From Albula goreensis (lineage: Eukaryota; Chordata; Actinopteri; Albuliformes; Albulidae), in contig CM040743.1 in NCBI GenBank assembly GCA_022829145.1, positions 1,835,001-1,899,000 on the forward strand: 64,000 nucleotides of DNA, read 5' to 3'. Of this stretch, positions 10,060 to 24,000 are shown one piece after another. Under the pieces are notes generated by a model, which had not been told where the DNA came from, ran no database searches, and saw only the letters and a program-made list of their open reading frames with translations. Position 1 is the stretch's first letter. Each line of letters begins with the position of its first letter. The position numbers and the translations under genes were made by a program.

Positions 10060-12440
10060 CTGTGGAAGGGTTAAACAGCACATGAGAACCGTACAGACTC
10101 AGCTCACCCTGCAGTGCGTGTCTGAGCTCCGAACTCAGTCTGCACAGAGCTGAAGAGGAAAACTCTCAACAATGTTTAACAAAATGCCTTCAGCTTCTGC
10201 TTTGTGCCCAATTTTATGCGTTCAAAGCGCGTAACAAACGTTGTTGCATGTCTGAATCTTTTTAGTGACAGTTTGGTGAAAAAAGGTGTTCTATTTCCTC
10301 TTTTTTTGCATTTATTTCTTTGTCATTCAAACACCCAGTCTGATGTGTTGATCACATGTTTATAACTTAATTGTAAAACCAATTGCATCTTTAATTCGTT
10401 ATACGTTGTTATCGCACTGTGTGTGTGCTCCACCTTGTAATGTATGTTTCATAATTGTGAAGCTCAAGGCGTATGGATTTTTTTATTTTTTTTTAGACTG
10501 GGTCACAGCGGTGTTGTTGGGTCACTGTATCTGGGGTTCTATTAGCTTCCTTTATAATGGTGATTTTGTTTCTAAAAAGTTAACGTCCAACAATTTCCTT
10601 TATTTTGTCCATCTCTCGTGTGTTCTGGTGCTGTTTTTGATTTTACAACGTAATAAGTCTAATCTATAAGATGTAATGATGCTAATTTACGGTATAATCA
10701 ATATACATCATTGGCTCCCTGTAACTGAATTGGCACCATAAAGAATGCTTCAGAGGAAGAATTTTTATGACAAACACATTTTCATTCTCGTATTCTCCTG
10801 CTACGGGAGCACCTTCTTAATCATACGATCTTCCTAAATAAATTAGTAAGTAAATAAATAAGGGGCGCTCGGCCCCCCTAAGATGTTCTGAGTACCACGT
10901 GATCACTGCTCAGAAACCACACGAGCGACTCTCGCCTGCAGCTGTGAGCATCTGAAGAAGATGAGAGAGAAACACGGCTGATTGATGCAGAGGGAGCGAA
11001 ACTGACATGATAACCTGCTACCTGCCTGTGGGGAGGGGGTGGCATCGGTGGTCACATGTGATTTCGTAAGGGGGTGCAGCTCCCTTTGAATAATCCCAGG
11101 TGTGACAGTGTGGTTTTGTAGCAGCTGCTGAGATTTATCAGGTCGGACATGTATGACCTATTTTAGAGTCATGTCAATCAGTGTCGGCAGCTACAGCTCA
11201 GTCAGATACAGAGATTTGTTGCATAACCCAAAGCAGTGTTTCGTTCATAATCATGAGGAGAAAATGGTTATTTATCGAGGGCCTTTGGGTAATGAAAATG
11301 GTTAAGCTCGAGGTACCACTGCGTGTTAAGTGGCAGGTAATATCAATATTTTGAATACAGGGTTGAGAACAAAAAATGCTCAGAAAAAAATACAAAATTA
11401 CAAAGAGTAATCTTGATTATAAACAGCGGTTTTATCAAAAATGTAAAATGAGGACTTTTGGATTGTCGTTATATATATAATATTTAAATTATTTCCACTT
11501 TTACGTCCATTGAAGTACAACAAGTTAAAAACTGAAGGGTCATAAACATTTTTTTATTCATTCAGTAGTTCATACCTTTATTTAAAATCAGCAGTTTACT
11601 AAATTGACATTGGAGTGTGCTCTCTTCAAGCGGATTAGAACCTTTTAGCACCCTATTAGAGTGATAAATAGTTCGTGTTTGCATATTATCGTTATGAAAT
11701 TAACTGTCTATATTATGTAGCCCTGTTTCATTGCACGTCAGCTGAGTGATACTGAAGAATACTTGTAATGTTGGCTCGTTGCCTGGGTAGCTGAGGAGCC
11801 GGCGATCGGGACATGATAGTATTAAAAACAAGACGAATGTCTCTGCATGTTAATGTGAACTCCCTCACCAACGTGCATTTCCTCCTCTGCATCATACAGG
11901 CATGTTTATATCATCATGATAACTTCTTCAGATGTTTACAGGTGCGAGCGAGAGTCGCTCGTGCGGTTAATGCGCCGTGAGCACGTGATACTGAGGGAGG
12001 CGCGTGGAGCAGGGCGTCCGTGTTTTTCTGTAGATTTTCAGATAAGTAAAATGCACCCACATGTATTTTTATTTTATTTTATGATTTTAAGGCTATATTC
12101 CTGTCTGTGTGGCAGAAACGATGTGCATGTGCGAGAGTGAGAATGCGATTACATTTAGAGCAGCAGCACTTTTCGTGTTTGTTAATAATAGTGTGTAAGA
12201 TAGGCATCACTATACCATGTTAAACAGACTCTGTATGTCCAAGCTAACTGGATCCGACGCCTGTTCAGCTTTTTTATTTGTTTAACTAAAACACTGATTC
12301 TCAGTCTGAGTCATACTTGCACTGGTACAAATAACTTTCACTTTTATGTCCAAGAACATGGAAAACATCCTTTATTATATGTTACCATATTGTAAATGTT
12401 TATGACGAAGACAGTTCAGAGAAGTTTGTGAACAGTCTGC
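10060..12440. other. Gene-free stretch, 2.4 kb
   Basis: Mostly AT-rich with no coding exon I can support on either strand. The short open frames here lack splice-site support or known motifs. Confidence 0.5.
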
Positions 12441-12443
12441 CAC

Positions 12444-14038
12444 ATGTCAAACAGCAGGCAGGACTTTCTCCGCCCCGAAGAGCCAGCCTGGCCAATCCGG
12501 GCTCCGTTCAGCAATGACATCACTACCCTTCGCCTTGACAGCTCGTTGCGCGCTTTGCAGAATGTGGAAGGAGGCTGTCGGGTAAGTTACAGATGCAATG
12601 ATGACCACCGAGTTCAGTGCATGGGGATATTCTGCGCTGTGATGACTGAAGTAACTACAGCACATCTGAATTTGGTGAAAGTAAGTGCGTGTTTGCTGAA
12701 GTAGCACAAGCTGGCTGTGTGTTTGATGACAGTTACTTAGCTGTGTTGCGCGTTAGCTGTCATGCTAGGTTTCATTTTCTTTTATAGAAAATATGTGAAA
12801 CTCGTTTGTTATCCAGATAGATACTCGGATTTCGTTTTTGGCTCGAGTAATATTTGGTGAGTATGAAACGTATGGATTGCATTATAGATTGAAGTTTATT
12901 TTGTACACATCATGAAGCTGTAAGTTTGCCTGATCGCTAGCTAGCATGTGTTTGTTTCCATTTGAATTGTCGTATGACTTTTTTCTTCTTGAATCCAGGT
13001 CCTTGGAAAGAGTCCACCTCCACCTCATGCAGTTAATTCCGAGAAAAAGAACCAATCACCTGGATCAGACACACGGTAAGTGGATGTGGAGGTTGTTTCT
13101 GTCTGTACCCGGACATGTTGGAATGGCAGCTTTTATACACATACTTTAAAGAAAGATCGGTGGTAAGGTCAGACATTGTGTAGACCCCATGTTATTCAGT
13201 TTATACAGGCACATTCTGTGTTTGTTGGAAGGGAACAGTGTGAAGTGTGTAAAGTGGAGTAATGGTTATGCTGTGTGCTGTTGCATTGCAGCAGAGCTGA
13301 TTGGGGGTGAGTGCCTGTACTCTCAGTCAGGCAGAGCGCTGCAGGACCAGCTCGGACCCCGACGCTCCTGACCAGGCTGCTGACGAGGAACCCCTGCATG
13401 TGGAGGATGAGGGATCTGAAGATGCAGAGGACGAGGGGGACCCTGCGCTCCATCACCCCGCTCCACCATCAGGCAAAGCACCCACCCGTCCAGCCGCCCT
13501 GAGGCCTGTCCCCAGCCCCCCCACCCAACAGACAGCTCCTCTCCAGCCCAGCACTGCTGGTGCCCCTGGGACAGACCCTGAGGTAAGATTTCACAGGCAA
13601 CACACAGCAAAGGCTTTATTTAGTAGGGATTAAAGTACAGAGATGCAGCCATGAATATATTTATTTAATCATTTACTGATGAATCACTTTACTGACTGAT
13701 TTATTTATAATTAAATTATTAAAATGTGTTACTGAAATGTTTTTTGTTGCTCAGACTGTAATGGTTGTTTTATAAGAAGGGTAAAACCTGAAATCCTGGT
13801 ATTTGACGTTGACAGGAGCGCAAAAGGCCAGACGTGCAGCTGGGCTACGGTGCATGTGGAGAAGAAGGCAGACGAGCTCATCAGGCTGTGGACTGCTCTC
13901 CCACACGGGGACAAGCTCCGCCTCCTCTACCCTTCCCATCACCAGGACAGGCTGATGGAGGCCCGTTTCCAGGCAACCTTTCCCCTGAGGTCAGAGGTCA
14001 TTTATGAAGGACACTGTGATGAAAATGTTTCACACTGA
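12444..14038 (+). CDS. Unrecognised four-exon gene, possible frame break in last exon
   Basis: Four plus-strand exons join in phase: 12444-12680 (start MSNSRQDFLRPEEP; an inner ATG at 12621 is also possible), 12999-13075 (VLGKSPPPPHAVNSEKKNQS), 13345-13582 (acidic DEEPLHVEDEGSEDAEDEGD, then Pro-rich) and 13816 onward. Donors gtaagt, gtaagt and gtaaga are good. The in-frame last exon begins ERKRPDVQLGYG and stops at 14005-14007 after low-complexity GC-rich sequence. The +1 frame instead reads VEKKADELIRLWTALPHGDK, then LRLLYPSHHQDRL, and stops at 14036-14038. That reads like a real C-terminus, so a one-base deletion near 13850 is likely. Function unknown; a domesticated transposon protein is one possibility. 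A polyadenylation-like aataaa lies near 14302. Confidence 0.5.
12485..12500 (+). promoter_or_regulatory. CCAAT-box-like motif near the 5' end of the unknown gene
   Basis: A ggccaatccgg motif sits in a locally GC-richer stretch. If translation starts at the downstream ATG (12621) this could be a core promoter element. If the ATG at 12444 is used it lies inside the coding exon. Confidence 0.3.
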
Positions 14039-14039
14039 C

Positions 14040-15027
14040 ATCTGTGCTCTGTCTTTATTGATAACATGTATGACTACATTGGATACCACTGTAACTATAA
14101 TCACACGTATGAGAAGAAAGTCTTTAGTTTTGGTAAAAATGTTGTGGGATATTAAATGTAGCAATCTGAACAGGCATTGTGTTTACTTTCTTTGTGGAGA
14201 CAACAGGGCCTTTTTTTTTAATGCAACATTTTTTAAAATTTGCTCATTTATTGTTTAAAAGTCACTGGATTGTTTTAAATTCATTAGCATTATCATATAA
14301 CAATAAAAAAATATTTTAATCCTCAAATGTGGTCTGCTGCATTTCATTGACTTTTTATTGTGTTCATGTGTTTGAATTTAACTTACAAATCTTACAAAAA
14401 TACATTATTCTTGTATTGCAAAGATTATTCATATGACATCTCAAATGTCAGTATTGTTGTAATGACAGTTTTTAAAGAAGTGTGGTCTCACTAAAAGAAA
14501 AAAGAACCGATCCATTTCTCAGACAATTTCAGAATATTTAATGTATGTGATAACATCTTTTACATTTCATTTGAAAAATGAGAAAATCCACTTAATGGAA
14601 TAAACGATATATGAACCAGTTATTGTCCTAATTGAAGCATTTGGTGTGAGGTACGGCTTTGTCCGACCAACTAAAGTCTTTCTCTTTATTAGAAATAAGC
14701 GCGCTTTCGTCCTCTGTGTCTCTCCCCGCTCTTTCTGTCACGCGTGCTGTTTGTCACCTGGGTGGTGTCTTCTGCTGGCAGCACTGACGCAGTATTAGAA
14801 TATATGGAGAAAATGTAAATAGCGTGCCCTGATTTGTCACAGTGGCTGTTTGAAGTGTTCCTGCAGTCACTCTTATAAGGCAGCAGTGAGTGTGATTGGT
14901 GGGGGGAGGAAGTGTGCTCTCTCTGAGGGGGCTGGGACCATGCCAAAAAGCTCAGTCTGTCTGAGAGCTCAGAGGTGAAGGTTTGATTCTGCACTCTGCT
15001 GTGAGGAGGGTTTGTTTTTCTGTGCTG
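14040..15027. other. Intergenic region; presumed promoter side of SRCR gene A
   Basis: AT-rich sequence up to about 14.65 kb, then more GC-rich sequence leading to the signal-peptide ATG. No clear TATA box or other site was assigned. Confidence 0.4.
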
Positions 15028-15091
15028 ATGAAGATGGAGAGATGTGTGCTGTTCCTCTCTCTCTCCTCCCTGCTCCTGCTCTCCACAGCCA
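15028..15091 (+). CDS. SRCR A signal-peptide exon
   Basis: [20 protein letters not shown], then Ala and a split codon at cca/gtaagt: a short basic start, a long Leu/Ser hydrophobic core and a small-residue end. Phase 1, matching the SRCR exons. A second in-frame Met follows two codons later. Confidence 0.85.
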
Positions 15092-18000
15092 GTAAGTACA
15101 GCGTTTATCCTGCTCTCCAGCTGCTCCACGCACGGCCAGGGCTCAGAGACTGGGGGTCAGGTGGTCAAAGGGGAGCTCTTCAGTCAGGGCAGGGATAACG
15201 GCAGTCTCTGAACAGCGCAGTCTCATGTGTGCTGTTTCTCTGTGTGTGCTGTTGGACACATTTGTCATTTTAAGATTACAGGAGTTCAGAAATGTTTCCC
15301 AATATTTATTTATTTTTATTTATTTGTTTTTTTTTTTAATGTTTTTCTATATTTTTCATGTTGTAGCCCAAGTTATGTTTTTGAGAGTCCATTCAAGAGA
15401 AAGCCGTTGGAAAGCGTTTTAAAAGCAGCTTGTTTGTGTGTGTTTATTTTAGTGGTGAGATTACTTGCTTTACTGTTTCTCCTGCCTACATAAACTCACC
15501 CCTGATATTTATGAGGGATGTTTAGGTAATGGCTGGCTCTCCCAAAAGCATAACATGCAATTATCTGTACATTTGTGTGTTTAACTAAATTAAAAACTTT
15601 TTCAGTTGTATTTGACTGTATCTAGTTTGACTAAATTTCTTTGTAATTAGGATTCTTCTTGAGTTGTTTAATTTAGTGGAGAGCGTTCAGTCGCAGAGTA
15701 GTTTTAACAGAGAGGAAACGTGGCGTTCTCTTTTTGCTGCGGTACCCTTGGCTGCTGTATGGCGGCACCTTCATTTATATATTGTGTTATTAACGGCTAT
15801 GAACTAATATTCACTTTGACATGTACTAGAAGTGACATTTATACTAAGCAGGTGTTCATATTCATATATAATTTCATCGTCATTACATTAGCCAGAATTC
15901 CATCACACTACTTTTTCTTAATTACAGAGGTTTTATCACACTTGAAAAGTTGAATATATGATTAATTTCATATTAAGGTATATTTTAGTGTGGCAGTTAG
16001 GAACACCTGCGTTGAGCACAGCTTTAAAGTCAGGGCTGAAGCAGCGTAGCTCCCGAGTCAGACTTCCTGCGTGAGTCTTTAAAGAGACGGGCTCAGGGTG
16101 TGTTCACAGATAAAATCCACAGCCTCCGTTTACACCAGCCAATGAAAAATATTCTCACATTTACAAACTGCTCTTATGACACTAATAATATTCTCACTGT
16201 AGTTCTTAGTTTAGTTATGTTTGTCATACATAGAACTTATTTTTAAGTATTCATTGACAGGTTTTTTTTTTTTTTGGTGCTGTCGTGTGTGACTTTTCCC
16301 CCTACTGGACATTTTATGATCTGCGAGTTGGATTTTCTTCTGTGTTCTGAAGCTGTTTTGCTTTCCTTCATGGTAACATAGACTGTGATTGTAATTTTTG
16401 CAGGACTTTACTACTATCCTTTTGGTTACTGTTAAACTTTAAGCTTTTCTTTTAATATCCAACATGGAGAAACTGTAACACAGAGCTATGTACCAGTTTC
16501 ACACCGTCAAAATGAATGAAATGTAAAGGAGTTTATATACAACTGCACTAATCTTACAAGTCATAAAACTATTCCTCAGTTTAATAGTGTTTGAAATGTA
16601 AAGGTTTTGGACTTTTATAAGTGGAATTTAAACCGCTGTCATGTTTAATTGTTTGTCAGCTTGCCAAAATGTTTGTGTTGCCAAATTGTGAAGTTGATAT
16701 ACACAATATCAGTTGATTTGGCTGCAAACATCAAAGAGACACAGTGCATTTGCTGCAGAGGTCATAATAGAGGTTTGATGTATTTATTGTGTTGTATCTC
16801 TGTAATAACTGTAATTATACTGATGGGTGTTAAAGTCATGATGTGGCTCTTCTCCCCCTCTCTCTCCTGTGTGTTCAGACAGTTCTGATGTGAGGCTGGT
16901 GGATGGTAGCAGCCCCTGTGCTGGGAGAGTGGAGGTTCTCTACAGAAGACAGTGGGGGACAGTGTGTGATTATTGGTGGAATATGAAAGGTGCTGCGTTG
17001 GTGTGTGAACAGCTGAGCTGTGGAGCTGCTGTAGGAGCCCCAGGAGGTGCTCATTTTGGACGGGGGTCAGGGGAGACCCTGTATGTGTCCTGCAGTGGGT
17101 CAGAGTCTTCACTGGAGCAGTGTAATAAAGGTCCTCATCCTGTGAACCATGAGTCAGGACTCTGGAGTGATATGTTCAGGTATGACTCATTCTGTTACTC
17201 TGTTTTCCTGTTATATTCTGTTCTCATAGAGACTGATTTCAATTATTTGAAGTGTTTACTGAGATATTCATTTGAATAAATGTATTATCACACATAAAGC
17301 TAAAGTGTATTAAAATGTCAGTACATCAGTGCTGTGCTGTATCTTACAGTAATTCTGCCCATTGTTCCATAGGGAGTACTTATCCAGGATGAATACATTT
17401 ACATCAGTATCACTGTATGTCATATTTATGTTTCTAATCTATATGATCATACTGAATAACTTCTGTGTAATTACACTGTAATTGCATATTCTTTATTTAC
17501 AGTCAAAATGTATATTTTTGCTGCATGCTCCAGCAATTTAGATTTGAGAACACAAGATTAATCTGAGACAAATATCCAGAATGTCACCTCCTCTGTATTG
17601 GTTATCTATATGCATATACATATCACCATTTTAGAACACCTCTGTTTGTCATCAGTTCTAGTGAGCATAAACATGAGGGCAAAGTGACCGTAGTTCATTC
17701 ATTATGTGTGAAATCCTCACATTCGTTTTGGGGTCATGGAGAGGCAATATCAACAGAATATGTGTGTTAGTTTGAGTGTTTTAAAAAGCAACCTGCCCAC
17801 TACCTCAGTCATACTTCTACCAAATCATATGAGATTATAAAGGGGAGGATATCGAATGTGATAACTGACATTTGGATCCATTGACATTTTAATGTTTGTG
17901 AAAGATCAAAGGGAGGTATTTGTAGCCAAAGACATTTAATAGTTTACCATAAATAGCTGTAGCAAAGACATTGGAAAGCATCTCAGTTTAAAAATGGGCT

Positions 18001-21000
18001 TAATGACGCTGTGTGTTAAACCTGTTGAGTTTAAAGTTTTCAGGTATGGTGTATAAAGAATGTGTAATTAAAACCTGTCTTTAAAATATCATAAATTATA
18101 AGGTCAGTCTTAGGAAAGTGTTATTCTCACTTAAAATGGGGGCACAGAAGATGGAATGTGTATTACTGTAAAATGCAAAAACAAAATATGTAAACATGCC
18201 AACATAAAAGGTGACCTTCTGTACATTTTGGAAGCATGATGGTAATCTGTGGTTCTCTGTTAATGTAGCAAAGACAGAAGAATGACAGAAAGACTGAAAA
18301 ATGACTCTTGGTAGACAAAGAAATGCACCTGCTGACTGGACCTCCTGCCGGGCTCTCAGAAACAAGCGCACAGATCTGATCAGGGGGTCCAAAAGCATTT
18401 TATAACTGAACGCAGCCTCAAAGAAATATACTTATCCCACCGACTTCTGAATATTAATCAGAGCAGCTGCAATGTGTAATGTATGTCCCAGCCCACATAA
18501 CCACATAACGATGGATTCTCATGAAGGAAGGAGAAAGCTGAAATTGTGGGGTGTTTTAACAAACCTTTTATATGTGAAAGGTCATTTTGATAATGGTGTG
18601 GACACAGATCACGACACTGCACTACAAATGCAGCCATGGCAGGGAAATATGACATCATAAAGGCGCTCGATGTAAACATCATGTGCTGCGTTATTTGTTA
18701 ATCTATCAAAGGCTGTTGATTCATTTGAGCTCCAGCTGCTCTTAGCTGGACCCACAGCACTGGTCTAAGTGAAGACACTGTAAACTGGTATAAAATCCTG
18801 CTGAGCTGCACCTGTATGCAAATGATGCAGTCATCTACACAACTGCTCCTTTCGTGAGCTCCAGATGCCTGTAGGGTATGCTTCATTTAGAGGCATTACT
18901 GCACTCTGTGCGTTTAGCATCACTGGATATAGTATTATAAAAGAGACTCTCATTTGGATTTCCCTGGTTTAATAAGGGTTTAATTCATAAATAACATCTT
19001 GTATTATCAAATGCTATATTGCTGGAGGATCTAGCAAAAAGTGTACATTTGAATATATTTGTCAAATATGGAGGGCAGGTATTTTGATAATCAAACTGCA
19101 TTTGAAGTGTGTCTCATCTTACACTGCTGTACTTTATGTATAAGAGCTGTGCAGCCCTGTTTTATGCAGTTGTACTGAATGTTGTCTCTAGAATAAGTCA
19201 TTTCTGATGTTTCTCTGTTTATTTCCTGTTGACCTCTAACTGTGGAAGACTCAGGCTGGTGGGAGGTCCTCACCTGTGCTCTGGGAGAGTAGAGGTACTC
19301 CGTGAGAACTCCTGGGGCACGGTGTGTGACACTGCCTTTGACCAGCAGGACGCAGAGGTTGTGTGTCGGGAGCTGGGCTGTGGGGTACCTGCAGAGGTGC
19401 GGGGGGCAGCTGCGTTTGGCCAGGGGGAGGGCCAGGTGTGGTCAGAGGAGATCCAGTGTAGGGGAAACGAATCTCACATTAGCTTTTGTTCAAAATCACC
19501 CGCACAGAAACAAACAGTGCTCCCATGAAAACGACGTGGGACTGGTGTGTTCTGGTAAGAGCCTTCCGTATACTTTTGGTCTTTTAGTGATATCTGTATA
19601 ACATTTTCTCTCTGAAACTTTTACACACAGAATAACCCTGTTTTTAAGCCGAAGCAAAGTCACTGCATAAAGGTGGCTGTATCTCACTGGTGCTGGTCAG
19701 TCACTAACCCCACTGTCCTGTGTGTAGGGTACACTGAGTCCAGGCTGGTTAATGGCCCTGACACCTGCTCTGGCCGAGTGGAGCTGCAGTACCTCGGGAC
19801 CTGGGGGACAGTGTGTGATGCATGCTGGGATATGAGAGCCTCCAATGTCCTCTGTCAGCAGCTGCATTGTGGGACTGCAGTGGCAGTGGTGGGACAGGCC
19901 TGGTTTGGAGAGGGGAGTGGCCCAATCAGGGCTGATGTGTTTAATTGCCATGGGAACGAGACACGCCTCTCACAGTGTGCTGTTTCCTCATGGAGCCGAG
20001 CAGCGTGCTCACATAGACAGGATGTAGGAGTCATCTGTAATGGTGAGGACTCCTGGTCTCAACACTGTGTACATGTCACAGTTTTCTGTATTTTTACTGA
20101 ATTGAGTTGTGTGTGTGTGCATGTGTTTGATTTCTGCACATATTTGAGCTCTCAGTTGGAGAGTGTCTTTTATTACGATGTCATTCTTAGTCTCTGTCAA
20201 ACAGCCTTGGGTTTAAAATATGAGTGTGATCTGTTGTGCTGTTTAAATGTATGTGAGTAGAACACTCAGAGTGGATGTTTATGGGTGTGCAGGTTCTGCT
20301 CTCTCAGCTCTAGACAGGACGGTGCGGCTGTCTGGAGAGAGTGAGTGTGAGGGCCAGGTGGAGGTGTACTACCAGCACACCTGGAGGAGAGTTGTGGAGT
20401 CCTGGAGCTTCAGGGAGGCCTCTGTGGTCTGCAGACAGCTGGGCTGTGGCTCTGCAGTGCAGGTCTACAATTCCTCTACGTCTGGGATGGGGGACAGTGA
20501 CGTGTGTCTGACAGGGTTTCAGTGCAACGGGACAGAGTCTCACCTGGGGAACTGCAGTGCTCCACGAAATCACACCTGCGGCTCCAGTAAACAGGTGTTC
20601 ATCACCTGTTCCAGTGAGTACAGATTACTAATGAAGTTTCTCTGCTGTCTTTTGCTTCTTTTGTCTGCCGTGCAAATAAATTATAACAACCTTATAGCTG
20701 CATTGCCTTTGGGTTGCCCTGATTTTTAAATGGTAAAGCACGTCACTTCAAAGAGGAGCTAGCTGACAGAAGTGTGGTGAGATGGCAAGCTGTTTAAATG
20801 TGTTTTAAAACAAATATAGAACAACAAATAGGAGCAAACAATGACTGACTTGCTTGCAAACACCATGCTTCCCAGAAAGGTTAGTTAGCCAGCTAGCCAA
20901 CAGTTTTGTACAAACAGCAGCTTGTAATCAGAGCTTGTTTGATTGGAAATCAGCTGATGCATGTATCTCATGTTTTTGGAAAAGGGAATTAATATAAAAA

Positions 21001-24000
21001 TGTTTGTAAAAAACATTAAGAAGTCAATAAATGTTGAGAAGTTGTGAAGTTACTTAGCCCGTCTCGGAGAATGCTACTTTTATGTAGTCTATGGCAACTT
21101 TAACGACTTTTGTGCTTTGAAAAGTTTCAGACAAACAAAGGCAGGCAGCCCTCTTCCACTGGCCCACCTCTGGGTCATTCTGATATCTCAGCAATGCTGC
21201 ATGTTACTGTTAGCATTAAAAATGCTCCAGTGTCCTGACCATTAAGCTGCTTTTCTATACGTATCAACTTATCAGACCAAAGAACGCAAGCATTGTGATC
21301 ATTATGTAAGCTGTGGTCAGTCGTACATTTATGAAAATATCACCAGCAACAGGGGCAGAAATCCACAGCTAAATTTGATAAGCCTTGAAAAGATGATAAT
21401 TTTATATATACAATTGGATTTTGAAACATGGCTTGTGCCCATGTGTTCCTAACAAAGAGGATTTTCTGTATTCTCCCAACAGAGAGAATAATTCAGTGTT
21501 ACATGACTTTAGATGTGGTTTTGATTGATGGTAACCTACCTTCTTGGATCAGTACACCAGCAAAATGCCTAACCATACCTCATTTTAACATCAATATACC
21601 CAAATGGACACAATTATCTCTTTTATAAAATGATTCTTTTGTGTGTCTAGAATTAACAGATCCACCTGTCCTGTACACAGGCTGTCATGGAGGAGCATGT
21701 GCCTGTCTGTACTGCACTGATTTAAAAAAGGAAGTTCCAGCAACCTTTCATTTTTCCCCAATTTTTTCCAAACCCCCAACCCCCCTCCATCAGGTCACAG
21801 GCCCCTCAGGCTGGTTGGGGGAGGGGGGGACTGTGCAGGAAGGCTGGAGGTGTTCCACAGGGGCTCCTGGGGGACGGTGTGTGATGACTCCTGGGACCTG
21901 CAGGACGCTCAGGTGGTGTGCAGACAGCTCCAGTGTGGGACGGCCCACAGTGTCCCGCTGCCCTTCCCCCTCAGACCAGCAACTGGACCCATCTGGCTGG
22001 ATGAGGTGGGCTGTGTGGGGAACGAGACGTCCCTGTGGGAGTGCCCCAGAGCAGAGTGGGGACAGACGGACTGTGTCCACAAGGAGGACGTGACGGTCGT
22101 GTGTTCAGGTTTGGAACTTTTTTCCTGATTGGTTAGAATTATTAGATGAACACAATACTGATTGAAGGTTGGAGATTCGTATCAAAAGACTGGAGATTAA
22201 TGAAGCCCACAGCTTTGAATTTTGATTAAAGTGTTTAATTCACATATTCACATTACTTCTACTTTCCATTATCTCTGCTGAACTACATTTAAATGCTGTT
22301 GAATGGAAATTTGTCCCTAAGAGATTTCTGACATTACTGTTGTAGTGTTCAATGAATTGAGATTGACTGATGGCTGTTCTGGGAAACTGGAAGTTTTCTA
22401 CGATGGAGCCTGGGGCAATGTGTGCTTCAATCAAATGGATGCGGACACGGCTAGTATGATATGTCAGGAGCTGAACTGTGGGAAGAGTGGTTCAGTGTCT
22501 GACACAGGGCCCAGGCTCCAGTCAGCTCGTAACTGGTTGGATGAGTTCAAATGTCGCCCAAACATGACTCCACACTGCGGCAGTGCCCGTCTCGGCCCTG
22601 GGGTCAGAACGACTGCATCGGAAAGGAGGTGGCCCACATCGAATGCAAAGGTGAACCTCTCTCTGCTGCAGACCATGACTCTTAAATCATGACGTTTGTG
22701 TATCTTTACAAAAAAGAGATGGTTATGCAGTGCTGGATCATGCAGTTTATTTTAGATAAACTCACATAAATACATCTCTGTGTGTCTGTGTTTATGTTTT
22801 TTATTTCCACATGACAGTGGAGGAGGACAGTAACATTCCACGGAGCCACCTGTCATGCTCCTCAGCAGCCAATCAGAGGCCTTGTACAAGTACGTTCACT
22901 TGGGCTGAGCCCAGCGGTAACTGGGGTCTCATGAATGAAACATGTCTTTGGTTCTTTTTGCATAGGACACAACAGGTTATTCAGAATTTAAAGCAGAATT
23001 ACAGCAGTTGAATTATTAATGGTAACTTCAGCGCAAATGTAGTTGTAGTTGATGCTGTCAGTTTATTAGTTCACTGCTTATGTTAGCACTGATGAGTCTG
23101 TAGGATTTGCTGTAAGGTAATGAGCTAAACATGAATATTACCACTGATGTTTCTGTTGGAGATTCTGTAAGGAAATGAGTTAAGTGCTAATGTTAGCATT
23201 GATGTTTCTGTAGGAGCTGCGGTAAGATGATGAGCTAAGTGCTAATGTTAGCACAGATGAGTCTGTAGGATTTGCTGTAAGGTAATGAGCTAAGCATGAA
23301 CATTACTACTGATGTTTCTATTGGAGATTCTGTAAGGAAATGAGCTAAGTGCTAATGTTAGCACCAATGAATCTGAGGGATTTGCTGTAAGGTAATGAGC
23401 TAAGTGCTAATGTTAGCACTGATGTTTCTGAGGAAATGCTGTAAGGTAATGAGCTAAGTGCTAATGTTAGCATTGATGTTTCTGTAGGAGATGTTGTAAG
23501 ATGAGACAGTCCTCCTGTTTAAGGGCAGTTTACCTGTGTGTTCTGCTCCAGATCACTGGCCCCTCAGGCTCCGGGGGGGTGAAGGCGGGTGCTCTGGGAG
23601 GCTGGAGGTGTTCCACAATGGCTCCTGGGGGACGGTGTGTGATAACTCCTGGGACCTGGAGGATGCTCAGGTGCTCTGTAGACAGCTGGGCTGTGGGCCA
23701 GCACAGAAGGCTCATGGGAACGCTACTTTTGGGAAAGGGAATGGCACCATCTGGCTGAATGAGGTGAAGTGCCGGGGCACTGAGCTCCACCTGTGGGAAT
23801 GTCCCCACTCTCTGAAGCAGCACAGCAGCTGCCAACACCAGAAAGATGCCGGGGTCACCTGTGCAGGTGAGACAGGTCAGACAGCTCAGAAGAGCGGCAC
23901 TGTGACCTTCTTTTCACATTGATTAAAAGAATCCTTTTACTGTTAAAACACACATCCACAGGGTGGGTCAAAAACGTGCAGATGAAAGACCCACCCTGTG

